Counted from the stretch's first letter, positions 11,218 through 22,928 are shown. The stretch: DNA of 64,000 nt from Epiperipatus broadwayi (GCA_028023455.1 JAQFVV010012423.1:3333753-3397752); one strand, 5' to 3'. Notes: generated from the sequence alone by a model not told the origin. Program-made: numbers and translations.

Positions 11218-13098
11218 TTACGTAGCCCATTTTTTCGAGATGTCGAAGCACGTGTCTCTTCTGTTGATTGCATGGAATTCTCTGTTAATGTAGAATGCCT
11301 CTTTTATTTTTCTCCTGTAGTCGTTTGGTTCTGAGCATAAAATAACGGGGTTAGCGGGGATGAAATTGTGCCCTGATTGTTTAGTATGTTCAAAAAATGC
11401 AGAAGATGTACTGCTGTTCGTTTGGGCTCTGTTGAAGGTGTACTGATGTTGAGCCAATCTGGTGTTAATTGTGGCTTTCGTTTCACCATAATATGTGGCG
11501 TGGCATCCGGCTTGGGGGCAAAAAATGGAGTACACCACATGTGGGGTGAGCGCTGGATCAATGTAGTCTTTGGAGTTATTGATCAACCTATTAGTGTTGG
11601 GTGGAGTTCTGAATATTATGCTGAATTTGTTGCTCAAGGTTTTCGTTAATTTGCTGGATATTTTAGGGATGTAGGGGATCGTTATTCTAGGTAGATTGGT
11701 GTGAGGCAATTTATCATCTATTGTGCTGTTGAATTTCATGACTTTCCTCCTAATGGTTTTGTATTTAAATCCTGCTGCCAATAGGTCTTTAATATAATTG
11801 TTTATATTTTCCTTCCTATGTGCTTCATATTTACACAAGTGATAGTTTCTAAACATAAATGCTTTGAGACCTGCGAATTTGTGCAATGCGGGTGATTTAG
11901 AATTAGGATAGATGCAGCTTCGGATTTTGAATGGTTTAACAATCATTTTGTAATCTATTGAGTGGCGGTCTCTTGACAAGGAAAGGTCGAGATATTTGAG
12001 TTCATTACTGTTTTCATATGTAACAGAGAAAGATAGTTTAGTTGTGCTTTGTAATTCACGTTGTATATTTAAAATATTATTTTTAGATGCTATAACGAAA
12101 ATATCATCTACATATCGTATATATATGAAGTCTGGGTTATTGTTGAAATATTTTGGAATGATGGATTGCTCATATTTATTTAAGTATATACTGGATAACA
12201 CGCCACTGATAGGGAGGCCCATGGGCCAACCATCTTGTATTGTGTACCATTTATCTTCGAAAAGAGTGAAGATATGGGAGTCAAGCCATGTCAGGAAAGC
12301 CATAATGAATTTAATTCTCTCGTTAGGACAAGATATTCGCAACAACTCTTCGTGTATAATTTGGATGGATGCTTTTCTATTGATTGATCCATATAATTCC
12401 TTCACATCCATCGTGGCCATAACCGAGCTATGAGAGATTTGAGTGTTTTTAATTCTGGAGATGAATTGAAAAGATGAATTTATTGTGTATGAGCCAAAAT
12501 TAAGGTAATCTATAATTAATTGATTAACCAATTTGGCTGTATCGAAATAATGCACGCCAGCGAAATCCATCATTAATCTAAGCGGTTCACATGGTTTATG
12601 TTGTTTTGAATTGGCAAACATTCGGGGAGGTCTAGTGGCAGAAGGATAAATCCTGTAATACTCGGATTTAGTGATCCCTTTGTCCTTGAAAGTACGAAGC
12701 ACACCATTAATAAATTTATCTCGGTCGAGTTTGATGTTAAAAGTGTTATCATGTACCAACTTTAATATTTTAATTTGGTCATGTATTTTATTTTTGTAAT
12801 CAGTGTTATTTAATAAAACAAAGCGATTGCCTTTGTCTTCTTTGAGACAAGTGATGTTGTGTGTTTTGAAATATTGTTTAGTATTTAACACACTTTTATT
12901 CCATGCTTTGTCTTCCTTATCAATAAAATTGTTATTTAGTAGTTTAGCTATGTCTGTGATGATAGTGTCTCTTTGTGTGTTGTTAATGAGAGATGCTTCG
13001 ATGTCTGCTATTAATTCACGCTTAGGGGATGTCCAACTTCCTCCTACATATTTAGGTCCAAGAGATAAAATTTTCTTGATTTCGTATGGCGGTGTAGT
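11218..13098 (-). CDS. Penelope-like reverse transcriptase with GIY-YIG endonuclease
   Basis: The polyprotein reverse-transcribes its RNA at a nicked target. The frame is open from 13098 to the stop at 11218. The first in-frame ATG ends at 12891, giving 557 residues. The 69 upstream codons are also conserved Penelope-type sequence, so the true start may lie further 5' or is truncated. Counting from that Met, reverse transcriptase motifs are EDKGNRFVLL (about 18-27), motif A ATMDVKELYGSI with Asp162, motif B DGWPMGLPISG (220-230) and the catalytic YVDD at 260-263. A linker follows, then the GIY-YIG endonuclease: VVYSI (452-456), a CPQAGC pair of cysteines, YYGET (467-471), Arg478, probable catalytic Glu532 and AINRR near 541. 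Length and domain order fit the GIY-YIG-bearing Penelope group. There is no internal stop or frameshift, unlike its partner copy, so it may encode active protein. Confidence 0.88.
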   Translation of the reverse strand, partial: TTPPYEIKKILSLGPKYVGGSWTSPKRELIADIEASLINNTQRDTIITDIAKLLNNNFIDKEDKAWNKSVLNTKQYFKTHNITCLKEDKGNRFVLLNNTDYKNKIHDQIKILKLVHDNTFNIKLDRDKFINGVLRTFKDKGITKSEYYRIYPSATRPPRMFANSKQHKPCEPLRLMMDFAGVHYFDTAKLVNQLIIDYLNFGSYTINSSFQFISRIKNTQISHSSVMATMDVKELYGSINRKASIQIIHEELLRISCPNERIKFIMAFLTWLDSHIFTLFEDKWYTIQDGWPMGLPISGVLSSIYLNKYEQSIIPKYFNNNPDFIYIRYVDDIFVIASKNNILNIQRELQSTTKLSFSVTYENSNELKYLDLSLSRDRHSIDYKMIVKPFKIRSCIYPNSKSPALHKFAGLKAFMFRNYHLCKYEAHRKENINNYIKDLLAAGFKYKTIRRKVMKFNSTIDDKLPHTNLPRITIPYIPKISSKLTKTLSNKFSIIFRTPPNTNRLINNSKDYIDPALTPHVVYSIFCPQAGCHATYYGETKATINTRLAQHQYTFNRAQTNSSTSSAFFEHTKQSGHNFIPANPVILCSEPNDYRRKIKEAFYINREFHAINRRDTCFDISKKWAT

Positions 13099-13100
13099 TG

Positions 13101-14918
13101 AAGTTGGACATCCCCTAAGCGTGAATTAATAGCAGACATCGAAGCATCTCTCATTAACAACACCCAAAGAGACGCTATCATCACAGACATAGCTAAACTA
13201 CTAAATAACAATTTTATTGATAAGGAAGACAAAGCATGGAATAAAAGTGTGTTAAATACTAAACAATATTTCAAAACACACAACATCACTTGTCTCAAAG
13301 AAGACAAAGGCAATCGCTTTGTTTTATTAAATAACACTGATTACAAAATAAAATGCATGACCAAATTAAAATATTAAAGTTGGTACATGATAACACTTTA
13401 ACATCAAACTCGACCGAGATAAATTTATTAATGGTGTGCTTCTACTTTCAAGGACAAAGGGATCACTAAATCCGAGTATTACAGGATTTATCCTTCTGCC
13501 ACTAGACCTCCCCGAATGTTTGCCAATTCAAAACAACATAAACCAGGCGAACCGCTTAGATTAATGATGGATTTCGCTGGCGTGCATTATTTCGATACAG
13601 CCAAATTGGTTAATCAATTAATTATAGATTACCTTAATTTTGGCTCATACACAATAAATTCATCTTTTCAATTCATCTCCAGAATTAAAAACATTCAAAT
13701 CTCTCATAGCTCGGTTATGGCCACAATGGATGTGAAGGAATTATATGGATCAATCAATAGAAAAGCATCCATCCAAATTATACACGAAGAGTTGTTGCAA
13801 ATATCTTGTCCTAACGAGAGAATTAAATTCATTATGGCTTTCCTGACATGGCTTGACTCCCATATCTTCACTCTTTTCGAAGATAAATGGTACACAATGC
13901 AAGATGGTTGGCCCATGGGCCTCCCTATCAGTGGCATGTTATCCAGTATATACTTAAATAAATATGAGCAATCCATCATTCCAAAATATTTCAACAATAA
14001 CCCAGACTTCATATATATACGATATGTAGATGATATTTTCGTTATAGCATCTAAAAATAATATTTTAAATATACAACGCGAATTACAAAGCACAACTAAA
14101 CTATCTTTCTCTGTTACATATGAAAACAGTAATGAACTCAAATATCTCGACCTTTCCTTGTCAAGAGACCGCCACTCAATAGATTACAAAATGATTGTTA
14201 AACCATTCGAAATCCGAAGCTGCATCCATCCTAATTCTAAATCACCCGCATCGCACAAATTCGCAGGTCTCAAAGCATTTATGTTTAGAAATTATCACTT
14301 GTGTAAATATGAAGCACATAGGAAGGAAAATATAAACAATTATATTAAAGACCTATTGGCAGCAGGATTTAAATACAAAACCATTAGGAGGAAAGTCATG
14401 AAATTCAACAGCACAATAGATGATAAATTGCCTCGCACCAATCTACCTAGAATAACGGTCCCTACATCCCTAAAATATCCAGCAAATTAACGAAAACCTT
14501 GAGCAACAAATTCAGCATAATATTCAGAACTCCACCCAACACTAATAGGTTGATCAATAACTCCAAAGACTACATTGATCCAGCGCTCACCCCACATGTG
14601 GTGTACTCCATTTCCTGCCCCCAAGCCGGATGCCACGCCACATATTATGGTGAAACGAAAGCCACAATTAACACCAGATTGGCTCAACATCGGTACACCT
14701 TCAACAGAGCCCAAACGAACAGCAGTACATCTTCTGCATTTTTTGAACATACTAAACAATCAGGGCACAATTTCATCCCCGCTAACCCCGTTATTTTATG
14801 CTCAGAACCAAACGACTACAGGAGAAAAATAAAAGAGGCATTCTACATTAACAGAGACATCCATGCAATCAACAGAAGAGACACGTGCTTCGACATCTCG
14901 AAAAAATGGGCTACGTAA
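13101..14918 (+). pseudogene. Penelope reverse transcriptase/GIY-YIG, frameshifted
   Basis: Same protein as the left copy, but four single-base deletions break it: near 13345 (five A to four), 13395 (four T to three), 13449 (loss of a G) and 14460 (four C to three). The first three cancel out, so the frame of the N-terminal piece resumes at 13516. The piece 13516-14490 holds the whole catalytic core, including YVDD. The last shift moves the GIY-YIG domain to another frame (14499-14918, 139 codons, ending KKWAT as in the left copy). All four are losses and three fall in homopolymers. They could be true decay or long-read consensus errors. Confidence 0.85.
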
Positions 14919-14971
14919 CAGTAACTCATTTGAATATTCTCATTTACATATATTAAGTACATTTTCACGAA

Positions 14972-15013
14972 GGCTATGAGTATGAGGCACAGTTTCCTCG
15001 AAAACGTTCAGCC
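14972..15013 (+). ncRNA. Hammerhead-shaped fold in the 3' region of the right Penelope copy
   Basis: Same sequence as the left copy on the opposite strand: GGCT at 14972, GAGG and CCTC hairpin arms, CGAAAACGTTCAGCC ending at 15013. The altered core (AUGAGUAU in place of CUGANGA) is shared, so the change predates the dimer. Confidence 0.3.
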
Positions 15014-15119
15014 AAATTTATTATTAACTATATATTTTTTCTCTAATAATTTACAATTAAGTATTTTTATTATTACAAATAAGGAGAAATTAAAACCACA
15101 TTTATCATATTTATAATAA

Positions 15120-17104
15120 ATTAGTAATTATTTATATGGTATAAGAACCAATTTATGAAATTTTAATATATCTATCTTTAGAAATACGATAATTTATTTT
15201 TCTAAATATTTTTTTTAGCTGTGAAAAGACTGCCCACACTCCACCTATGAAATAAGATAAATAATTAAAACAATGAATTATATATAATTTTGTTTAACAA
15301 ATGACAAACTATAATATTAAAAAATTATAAATATTTACACTTTTACCCTTTTATTTATATATTAATTATTTTAACTTTGGCTGCTACAATATAAATAATG
15401 ATCCCAGATATATCTAGGTCAATTATAACCAACTTATTAATTAGTTAAAAACCTTTGTTTTTATTTTTTTTCATTTGAAATCTCTCATGCATAACTTTTT
15501 ATGTTTTGTATTAAAGAGTTAGTTTCTCAAATATTTATTCAATAATAGAATACTTATATTATTTTAGAATTTAATTTTTGTATGCTTGTTATTTCAGTTA
15601 AAAAAATAATTATGCTATATAATCAGGTATCTATGGATTTTAAAAAGTTACTTTATATTGTCTTAACATATTTTTTTTTATTCTTACATTATTTATTCAA
15701 TATATTTTCAAGAGCTATTATGTCATGCTTTACACTTTCTTTTGTTTAATGATAAGTAAAAATAAATCAAAGAGTTGATTTTTTCCACTAGAATAAATAA
15801 AAAAAATTTTAGGCATTTTCCCAATAGAGTTGTTACAAGTGATATTGTATAGTTATTACAATCAACAATGCATTAAATGATAAAATAATTTTAATGTAAT
15901 AATATAATATCCTTTTAAAAAGTGTTGTTTACTAATTCTGTTTTTTTTTTAATTTGGACAATCATGTATTTGGGTAATTTTATAAATTTTAGCTATATAA
16001 ACAATTCCACAATAATCTACAATCAATAAAATGTAGATTAGTAAAACATGTAAAAATATATCCTATTAAAAAAATGATATTAGTATTAAACAAAAAAAAA
16101 AATAACATCAGTATTTAAAAAAGTGTGACTTCATTAGAATTCATCCCCAATTTTCCATATTTCAAGTTCCAACCAACATTACTTTAGCATTTATAAAGTA
16201 TGACCAATAACAAATTACCTTTGATGCATAATTATTATACAGTAAAACTTTTAATAAGTTTATTTTAAATAAAGTATAAATAGAATATATCATTTTTTTA
16301 TATAAATTATGTTATTTAAATAAAGTTAACTTAAAAATCTAAAGATTTTTATTTACATATATATTTTATTAATTATTTCAATGAAGTGCTGAAGGTCTGT
16401 AGGTTTAGTGCATTGGTAAACAATATAATATTACTATATTTTAAATAATTGTCACAAGTCTGAATGAAAAAATAATCCTTATATTTAAATGAAAAAAATA
16501 TTTGCAAACAGAAGATGTATATAAGTATAGAGTGATTCAAAAAACTAAACATTTTCATTTAAATATAAATTTTGCAACTTATTCAGTGAATAAGAGTACA
16601 GTATAAAATATGCAATATATTTTGAAAAATGTAAGTAAAAAAATAAACTTTTTATATTGAAATAAAAACTTTTTACAATCAAACCATAATGAAGTGATTC
16701 ATAAATCTAATCATTTTCATTTACATATAAATTTTATTGTATATTATTTATTAGGTATCTTTATTGATAAAACATCTTTGTGCTGTGCACACATGCATGT
16801 GGTTGCCCTGGATAAATAAATAATCACAGACATGTGTGAAAAAACGTTAAAACACATTATTTTAAAAGTAGTAATTATTTAATATAAAATATTTATATTC
16901 AGTCTAAAATTAATAGTTTTTAGACAAATTTGGAAATAAAAAAAAACTTAGTTATCTAATTAACTACTCCTGGTAAAAAGAGTTTTTATTTAAAAATTAT
17001 CCATCTAATAATGTTTTTATTAATGAATGTTAATTTAATAAAAAAGTAATAATAATATTCACATTTTCATGCAATGTCGCGTAGGCAATTTACAAAATGT
17101 ATGA

Positions 17105-17106
<2 letters not shown>
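15120..17106. other. No gene recognised
   Basis: Very AT-rich unique DNA. The only frame over 60 codons (minus strand 16373-16558) is Phe/Leu/Ile-rich and has no motif. Confidence 0.5.
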
Positions 17107-17156
<50 letters not shown>

Positions 17157-17171
17157 CATATATATATATAT
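17107..17171. repeat. (TA)n microsatellite
   Basis: An AT run at 17107-17155, a CA interruption, and a second short TA run. Confidence 0.9.
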
Positions 17172-18949
17172 GCAATAATATGTATTCTCTTAATACATAT
17201 ATAAAGATAATGTATAATGTTAATAAATATATAATATTTAGGCAACAAATTTTAAAATAAAATAAAATTATCCCACATGTTATTTAAAGTGTACATTTTG
17301 TCTAAAGCTTTGTATGTTAATTCTATGTTATCAGTTTCTTCCAAGGTTTTTGTCTTCTGATTTCTTTGTTACCATAAATCAATATAAACATTAAGGAGGT
17401 AAAATATTTTGAACTTTACATCATCATTAGACTTTAAATAAATATTGACATCAACAAACTGACATTTTAGAAGGAAAAACTTCTTTTCATTGTAACAAAC
17501 TAGAATGATTTTTAAAATACCACTGGGCAAGATTGAATAGTATTAAAGTTTCTATTTATTACCAGCAATATATATATAAAGTTGCTTTTTTTCGAAGAAT
17601 TAGTCAGCTAAAATACGATTTATTATGTAGTATTTATAAGTTAAATTTATACATATATTTATTTAATCAATATTCACTTTTTTAACTTTGCATATCAGTC
17701 AATACAAAGGGAATCATTTTCACCTTTAAGACCAATTCTGCTATTGTTTAGCTATTTGATATTTCACTAATCTTTAACGATATATATAGAAAAAAATATA
17801 TACTACATTACTAAATGTTAAATAATTTTACTTTTTTTATTACAGATATATGTGATCAATACTTTTTAATTATTCGATTTTAATAAAAAAAATAAGCAAT
17901 TGACTATATTACTTGATAGTTCTCAAGAAGATCAAATAGTGAATATACCAGCATAGGAATCAATCCAGAGTAATTGTAATCTTTAATAGTTAACTCAAAA
18001 TCATTATACAATAATTATACTAATATGTATTCAATGTAATCAATGTTAAGTGTTGGACTATTTTTATTTAGATAATTAGAAAAATGTTTAATGTTTATGT
18101 TGCTAGGAAATAAATTAAAAATGATATCCCTAAGGAAGCCCTTTTATTTTAAATAAAACTCAAAACAATAAAGCTATTATTGTATACCAGAGCATAAGTA
18201 GTTTATTCTTAGTAATGCCATTATTAACTGGTTGTTTCCTCATAACATGATTGCTAAACATAATATTTATTTATTTACATGGAAATAGCCTCATATTTTG
18301 TACACAGTGTGATTAACCCATGAAAATGTTTAATCAAATACCTATACATGCTTAAATAAAAGCAGATACATTTAATTAAATAAAATTTACCATTTGTATT
18401 GTACCAGTCAGAATTGTATGTTCATATAACAAGAATCAGCAATTAAGCAAAAGTACACAGAGTTCAATCATATGTGAGATACACAGGTCAGGAATGCTCA
18501 TGAACTCCGCCCTATTGCCCATTTCCCAAGTCTATAACATAACAAACAACACTTCTGATGATAGCAAATGACATTTTAACAATCCCCAGCCCAGAAGGTC
18601 AGCAGAAACACAAGAGATCTAATGATTAACTAGATGATGATGCAATATAATAACAGATGTGCATGCATGAATTAAGAAAATATCCAAAGAATAGACCATT
18701 AAATATGAATTTATTGAAAATAACACTAGTAATGAAATTAAATCAGTATGTGAGCAATGGGATATAGAAACTTAAAACACATTATAACCTTGATTACATA
18801 AAAAATACTCGATCTAGGTTTCACTTCATGTTAATGTTGGCATTCCATGCAAACAGTAACATAATTTAAGGATTGATGGATATGCAACCACCAAATTTAC
18901 ATAGTAAGAAATTAATTAATTGAAATGATGCAGATTAATATGCTAATAT
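17172..18949. other. No gene recognised
   Basis: Composition becomes slightly less AT-rich after 18400 (for example AACTCCGCCCTATTGCCC near 18505), but no open frame or known repeat is visible. Confidence 0.5.
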
Positions 18950-18971
18950 ATATATATATATATATATATAT

Positions 18972-19240
18972 TACAGGGTTTCTATTATTCACGCTATGAC
19001 ATTTTTAAATCATTACGAATATAGTAGCTTTCAATAACCATACACAGGTTTTTATTATAAATATTTATAAGATTTTAAGTTACAAAGAATATAATGGATT
19101 TTAATAACTATACAGGGAGCTTTTATTATCTACATTATCATATTTAAATCACAAGAGTATAACAGATTTCAATAACTGTATGTGGGCTTTTATTATTAAT
19201 ATTATATTTTAAATAACAAATGACCGAGTGAATTTTGATT
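18972..19240. repeat. Tandem repeat, 67-71-bp unit, four diverged copies
   Basis: Each unit contains ACAGGG or ACAGGT, a TTTTATTAT block (18983, 19053, 19124, 19191), a stretch resembling TTTAAATCAC and TTTCAATAACY. A 22-bp TA tract (18950-18971) abuts the first unit. Confidence 0.75.
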
Positions 19241-21864
19241 ATACTTGGACTTCATCAGAATTACATCAACAATAGATCAATTATCTTGGAAATTATGAGA
19301 TGATTCATCATTTATGATTTACATATAGAATAAGGAAAAGCATAATTATTTTGACATTCCATCACATGACTTGACCTTTATAGGCTTTCTTAAAAGTTAA
19401 CTATTAATGTATTTAATAGTGGTTGAATGAAAGGGTAGATAGCGCTAATAAGCGATAACATATAATAAGACAAACTAAATTTATATTATAATGAGAACTT
19501 GGGGTGGCTTAGGAAAATCATATCATTACAACTTACAGATGAATAAAATATGTGAGAAAGTATAAACGATAGTGTGTGGACCGAATGATAACGTTTGAGA
19601 GGACGAGAAGCTTCATCAACTTGAGAATGAAGAATATAAGCTCATCTGCACTTGTGACAGATGGCATCTGAAGAAGTGGTCGGCAAGATACTATGGTTCC
19701 AATTTTCCGAATGTTAACCCATAATAGAGCTTACATGACCAAACACAATCTGTGGGAGTCGGGGCCTCCACATTCCGACGAGAAATGTGCTTTAAGGATT
19801 CCAGTGATGAGAGAAAGTATGACAAAGCAACCTTTGATTGATGAACATTATCACCGGGACACATTGTGAGGGCTTTCAGGTTTGTATTAACACTGATTTA
19901 TATGGCCTTAAATAGTAATTAAGTCTAGAATAATGAAATGATTATGTACAAGCAATCCCAAAAAGGGTCTGCAATTTACTTAAAGAAGTTATCTAGCATA
20001 TCAATAATAAAATATAACAATTAAAATTCCCTTCGTTGAATGCAAATCAATACACTCGAGAAATTAGTTACCTAAAATATTGTTAGATAGTGGACTAATT
20101 ATATAATAAATCATCACTTAAAAGTAAGGATCTGAATTCAATTTAATTAATACTAAATTTATGTAATATTAATCAATAGTGTGAAATAATAGTTAATATT
20201 TTATTAGAAATGATAATGGAAAGCATAATATAAATTAAATAAAATGGTTTAGGAATGTTTTTCAACCGGGCAAATTTTTATAGTTTTGTAAGAAAACTTA
20301 CATTTACGATTTAAATTCCTTAATCGCGGAATAGTAAAATAAGATAAGATTAATTCACCAGATTGAATTATTAGCATATTAAAATGAGTATGATTTACAT
20401 AATATCAAATTAAAATTGCCGCATTTGAAAATAATAATACAGGAAGAGTGAAAACCTAGTAATCGAGTTTAAAGAATCAAATAGAATTGAAATATTGAAG
20501 CGAAAGAAAAGTCATTGTTTAAGCAATTAATCAGTTTAGAATTACCGCTGAAAAATAAGCAATTACATTTTGAAAATATAACGATTACAAAAGAGGAAAT
20601 ATTAAAAAAAAACCATGCTTTAAGTGAGCTAAATGTACATAATTAGAGGTTGAATTTTACATTTTATGGTTAAGGAGATTATTTAGATGAAAGTTTTAGA
20701 GTTCATTTTGTGGCAGAGAATTACCTTTTTTTTCAATGACTTGACAGCCATATGCACACGTGTTGATTTCATGTTTTACGAAATATGATTAATTTGGCAT
20801 TATTTTGATGAAATTGCGGTTAAAGTCTGTTTCTTATGTAATTTACAGTTCATTTTGGCAGTAGTTTGGAAATGATGGCTTATGAGTACATTGGCATTGG
20901 CTTGATTTTGGAGAGATTGGGAAAGCAAATTTTAACTCTACTCACTAACCATTTTAAGTTCTGAGTTACGTAGATTTCCTTAGTGACAATGTTTAGAAAA
21001 TAACATGTAGAGACCTTTTAGTTAGGAACCGTGGTGGTATTTATACTCATTTTTAGCTGCCTTTGGGTAATCCCTGGATGTCAGTTAATGGTTACAATGA
21101 CACAGCAGATTTTAAAGTATGAATAAGATCAAGTTCAAGAGAGCTAGTCTAGATCTATTTTGGGCTGAAAATAGACCCACAGAATAAATGTTAAGTAACA
21201 TGAATTTTAAAATAAACCTATGCTAAAATAAAACAAATCTTTTCTGAATTTAAAATTTAGGTAAGTCTTTTATTTAATAAATTTGCATTACTCTTTCGAA
21301 CTTTCTCTCAATTAAAATATACATGAATAAAAATATACGTAATATAATGCTTTTAATAAAATTATTATATTTATCTGTTACACACACACACACACGCATG
21401 ATTGTTTACCAGAATAGAAATTTATGTTTTATATTTATATCAATTTTAGATGAGAATAAAGCTTAATAAAAGATAAACAATCATGTGCATCAGTATACCA
21501 TCACTCCCTAGTGATTGTTTATTAAATGACTGAGTTTGAACCCATGTTTGAAGGATTTCAAACATCACCAGAAAGTGAAGCCAAATGTGTGCAACAGATT
21601 TGAGTGCTTCAGTATACTACATTGATTTAGTTTATTTTCAAATAATTATGAAATAAGATTTTTTTTAAAAAAATATTCAATGTATATCTATTATTATGGA
21701 TGCACATAGAGGAATATAAATAACTACTAATTAGTTGAAGAGAAGATATGCATAAAAATACAAATTCTAATTAATAAATTATAATAATATTATTTAGTGC
21801 TATCACACTTATAATATAAATCTATATAAATTATTAGCAATTAATAAATTAAAACTGCATAGTG
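19241..21864. other. No gene recognised; GC-richer patch at 19.4-19.9 kb
   Basis: The segment 19430-19900 is visibly richer in G and C than its surroundings (GTGGGAGTCGGGGCCTCCAC near 19752). It could be a decayed repeat or an old LTR, but I find no second copy in the window and no open frame. Confidence 0.45.
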
Positions 21865-22165
21865 CTTTCAAGAAAATGTATTTCTCATAATCGTAGCCTG
21901 TTATGACTCATTCATTGGAATCATTCTATATGTATAATATGCAAATTCTCTGCAAATGAGTCAATTAGCCCATTTTTTGATATAGCAAAACATGCTTCTT
22001 TACCATTAATGGCGAAGGAGTCTTTTCCTATGAAGTAAGCCTCTTTTACCTTACATTTAACATTATGCCTCTCAATAAAAACTAATTTTGCAGAGGTGTG
22101 TTTGAACTCATGTCTGGATACTTTTTGATGTTGTGCAATAATTGAAGTCTATTGTGGGTTAATTG
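21865..22165 (-). pseudogene. Degraded Penelope-like fragment, GIY-YIG end, diverged family
   Basis: Read on the minus strand, the segment encodes KEAYFIGKDSFAINGKEACF followed by AISKNG. It aligns with KEAFYINREFHAINRRDTCF-DISKKW of the Penelope elements at 11-15 kb. Upstream pieces resemble the RLAQHQ and FFEH segments in a shifted frame. The flank 21855-21898 matches the 3' untranslated region of those elements. The reverse transcriptase part is gone. Confidence 0.65.
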
Positions 22166-22706
22166 AATTGTTTTGTAAAAATATATTAAATATTGTACTT
22201 AGATGAAATACAAGGATTGTTTAAATTTTAGATGGGCCTATAAATAATCCTTAAAAACATTTCCATAAATAAATTAGAGAAAATATAAAGATTAATATTA
22301 ATAAAGCAATATTTTGTTAATGATACATAAATGATAGTGGATTAATAGTTAATAAAACTAAAAGGCAAATTAAACAATTTAAAGATTCAAAAAGATAAGA
22401 TAAAATGAAGTTACCAATGGAATAAAAATTAAATAATATGAAATCAAATTAACAATAACTTTATAAAAATAAAATAGTAAAAAATGTAAAAGGTATTGGA
22501 GGATAAAACATTTTTAAAACTTTTCAACCAATAAAATTTGAGATTAAGAAGAAAATAATAAAGGAAAAAATAACAATTTTAAATCTCACAGCATACATTT
22601 TTATGATGTGAGAAGGAAACTCTGAGAAAAGTATTTGTTATTGTACTGTACATCAGCTATATAGCTATTATATGTTTACTATATGGAAACTCCCAGAAAC
22701 AGTACT
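22166..22706. other. No gene recognised
   Basis: A- and T-rich unique sequence. Nothing further is seen. Confidence 0.5.

Positions 22707-22776
<70 letters not shown>
22707..22776. repeat. (CA)n(TA)n microsatellite
   Basis: A short CA run passes directly into a TA run. It abuts a hammerhead-bearing repeat on its right. Confidence 0.95.
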
Positions 22777-22777
<1 letters not shown>

Positions 22778-22779
<2 letters not shown>

Positions 22780-22918
22780 CACTAGATTGAGCTTTACCAA
22801 TAGTTCTTAACAAGCTTTTGTTTACATAAATGCCAAGAGAGATAGAATTCAATATCTCTTTCATTGTCTCCCACCTCTAGACCATGGTTTCGATCTAGTT
22901 GGCTCACATCAGTGAAGG
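22778..22918 (-). mobile_element. Diverged copy of the hammerhead-bearing repeat
   Basis: Aligns with the two repeats at 23.5-24.2 kb (shared TTTACATAAAYGYC, TCTCTTT or TCTCTAA and the ribozyme region), with clear divergence. It is bounded on both sides by TA tracts, so only part of the unit remains. Confidence 0.6.
22874..22918 (-). ncRNA. Hammerhead ribozyme-like motif, type I, copy alpha
   Basis: On the minus strand: stem I strand CCUUCA, core CUGAUGU (22906-22912; last A of the core changed to U), stem II GAGC-CAACUA-GAUC with three of four pairs, GAAA (22888-22891), stem III of two pairs (A-U, C-G) closed by the loop CAUG, then the cleavage triplet GUC with predicted cleavage after 22880. 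The return strand UAGAGG restores five of six stem I pairs. Compared with the copy at 24.05 kb, the second stem III pair changes from U-A to C-G while the CAUG loop stays constant. Confidence 0.55.
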
Positions 22919-22926
22919 GTTGGATG

Positions 22927-22928
<2 letters not shown>

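Larger units (their letters stand above)
11067..13100 (-). mobile_element. Penelope-like retroelement, left copy
   Basis: Coding direction is right to left. The 61 bases at 13040-13100 continue its frame (reading ILSLGPKYVGGSW). This copy therefore reaches further toward the 5' end than the right copy. The 3' untranslated part runs from 11217 to about 11067. It holds a conserved hairpin region (11123-11164) described separately. Confidence 0.85.
13101..15102 (+). mobile_element. Penelope-like retroelement, right copy
   Basis: Nearly identical to the reverse complement of the left copy, with scattered substitutions. It starts at the inversion junction and so lacks the 61 bases present at the 5' side of its partner. 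Its 3' end carries about 28 bases (ACAAATAAGGAGAAATTAAA and following) that are missing from the left copy but present in the fragment at 29.8 kb. Confidence 0.85.
11050..15119. repeat. Head-to-head Penelope dimer flanked by a 17-bp direct repeat
   Basis: The left arm (to 13039) is the reverse complement of the right arm (from 13101), separated by 61 bases (13040-13100). The junction sequence CTTAGGGGATGTCCAACTT at 13021-13039 returns inverted at 13101-13119. Both 3' ends point outwards. The 17 bases TATCATATTTATAATAA occur in direct orientation at both outer edges (11050-11066 and 15103-15119). This looks like a target-site duplication made when the pair inserted as a unit. The tract is AT-rich, so the direct repeat is suggestive rather than certain. 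Confidence 0.8.

Noticed and set aside
11377-12433. Open frames on the strand opposite the Penelope coding sequence (for example 11996-12433 and the mirror frames at 13704-14141).
   Set aside because: They are shadows of the reverse transcriptase frame, appear identically in both inverted copies and have no motif.
19240-19275. Possible hammerhead on the minus strand (CTGATGAAGTCC then AAAATTC).
   Set aside because: The first core box is present, but GAAA is replaced, stem II does not pair at more than two positions, and no cleavage triplet with a returning stem I strand is found.
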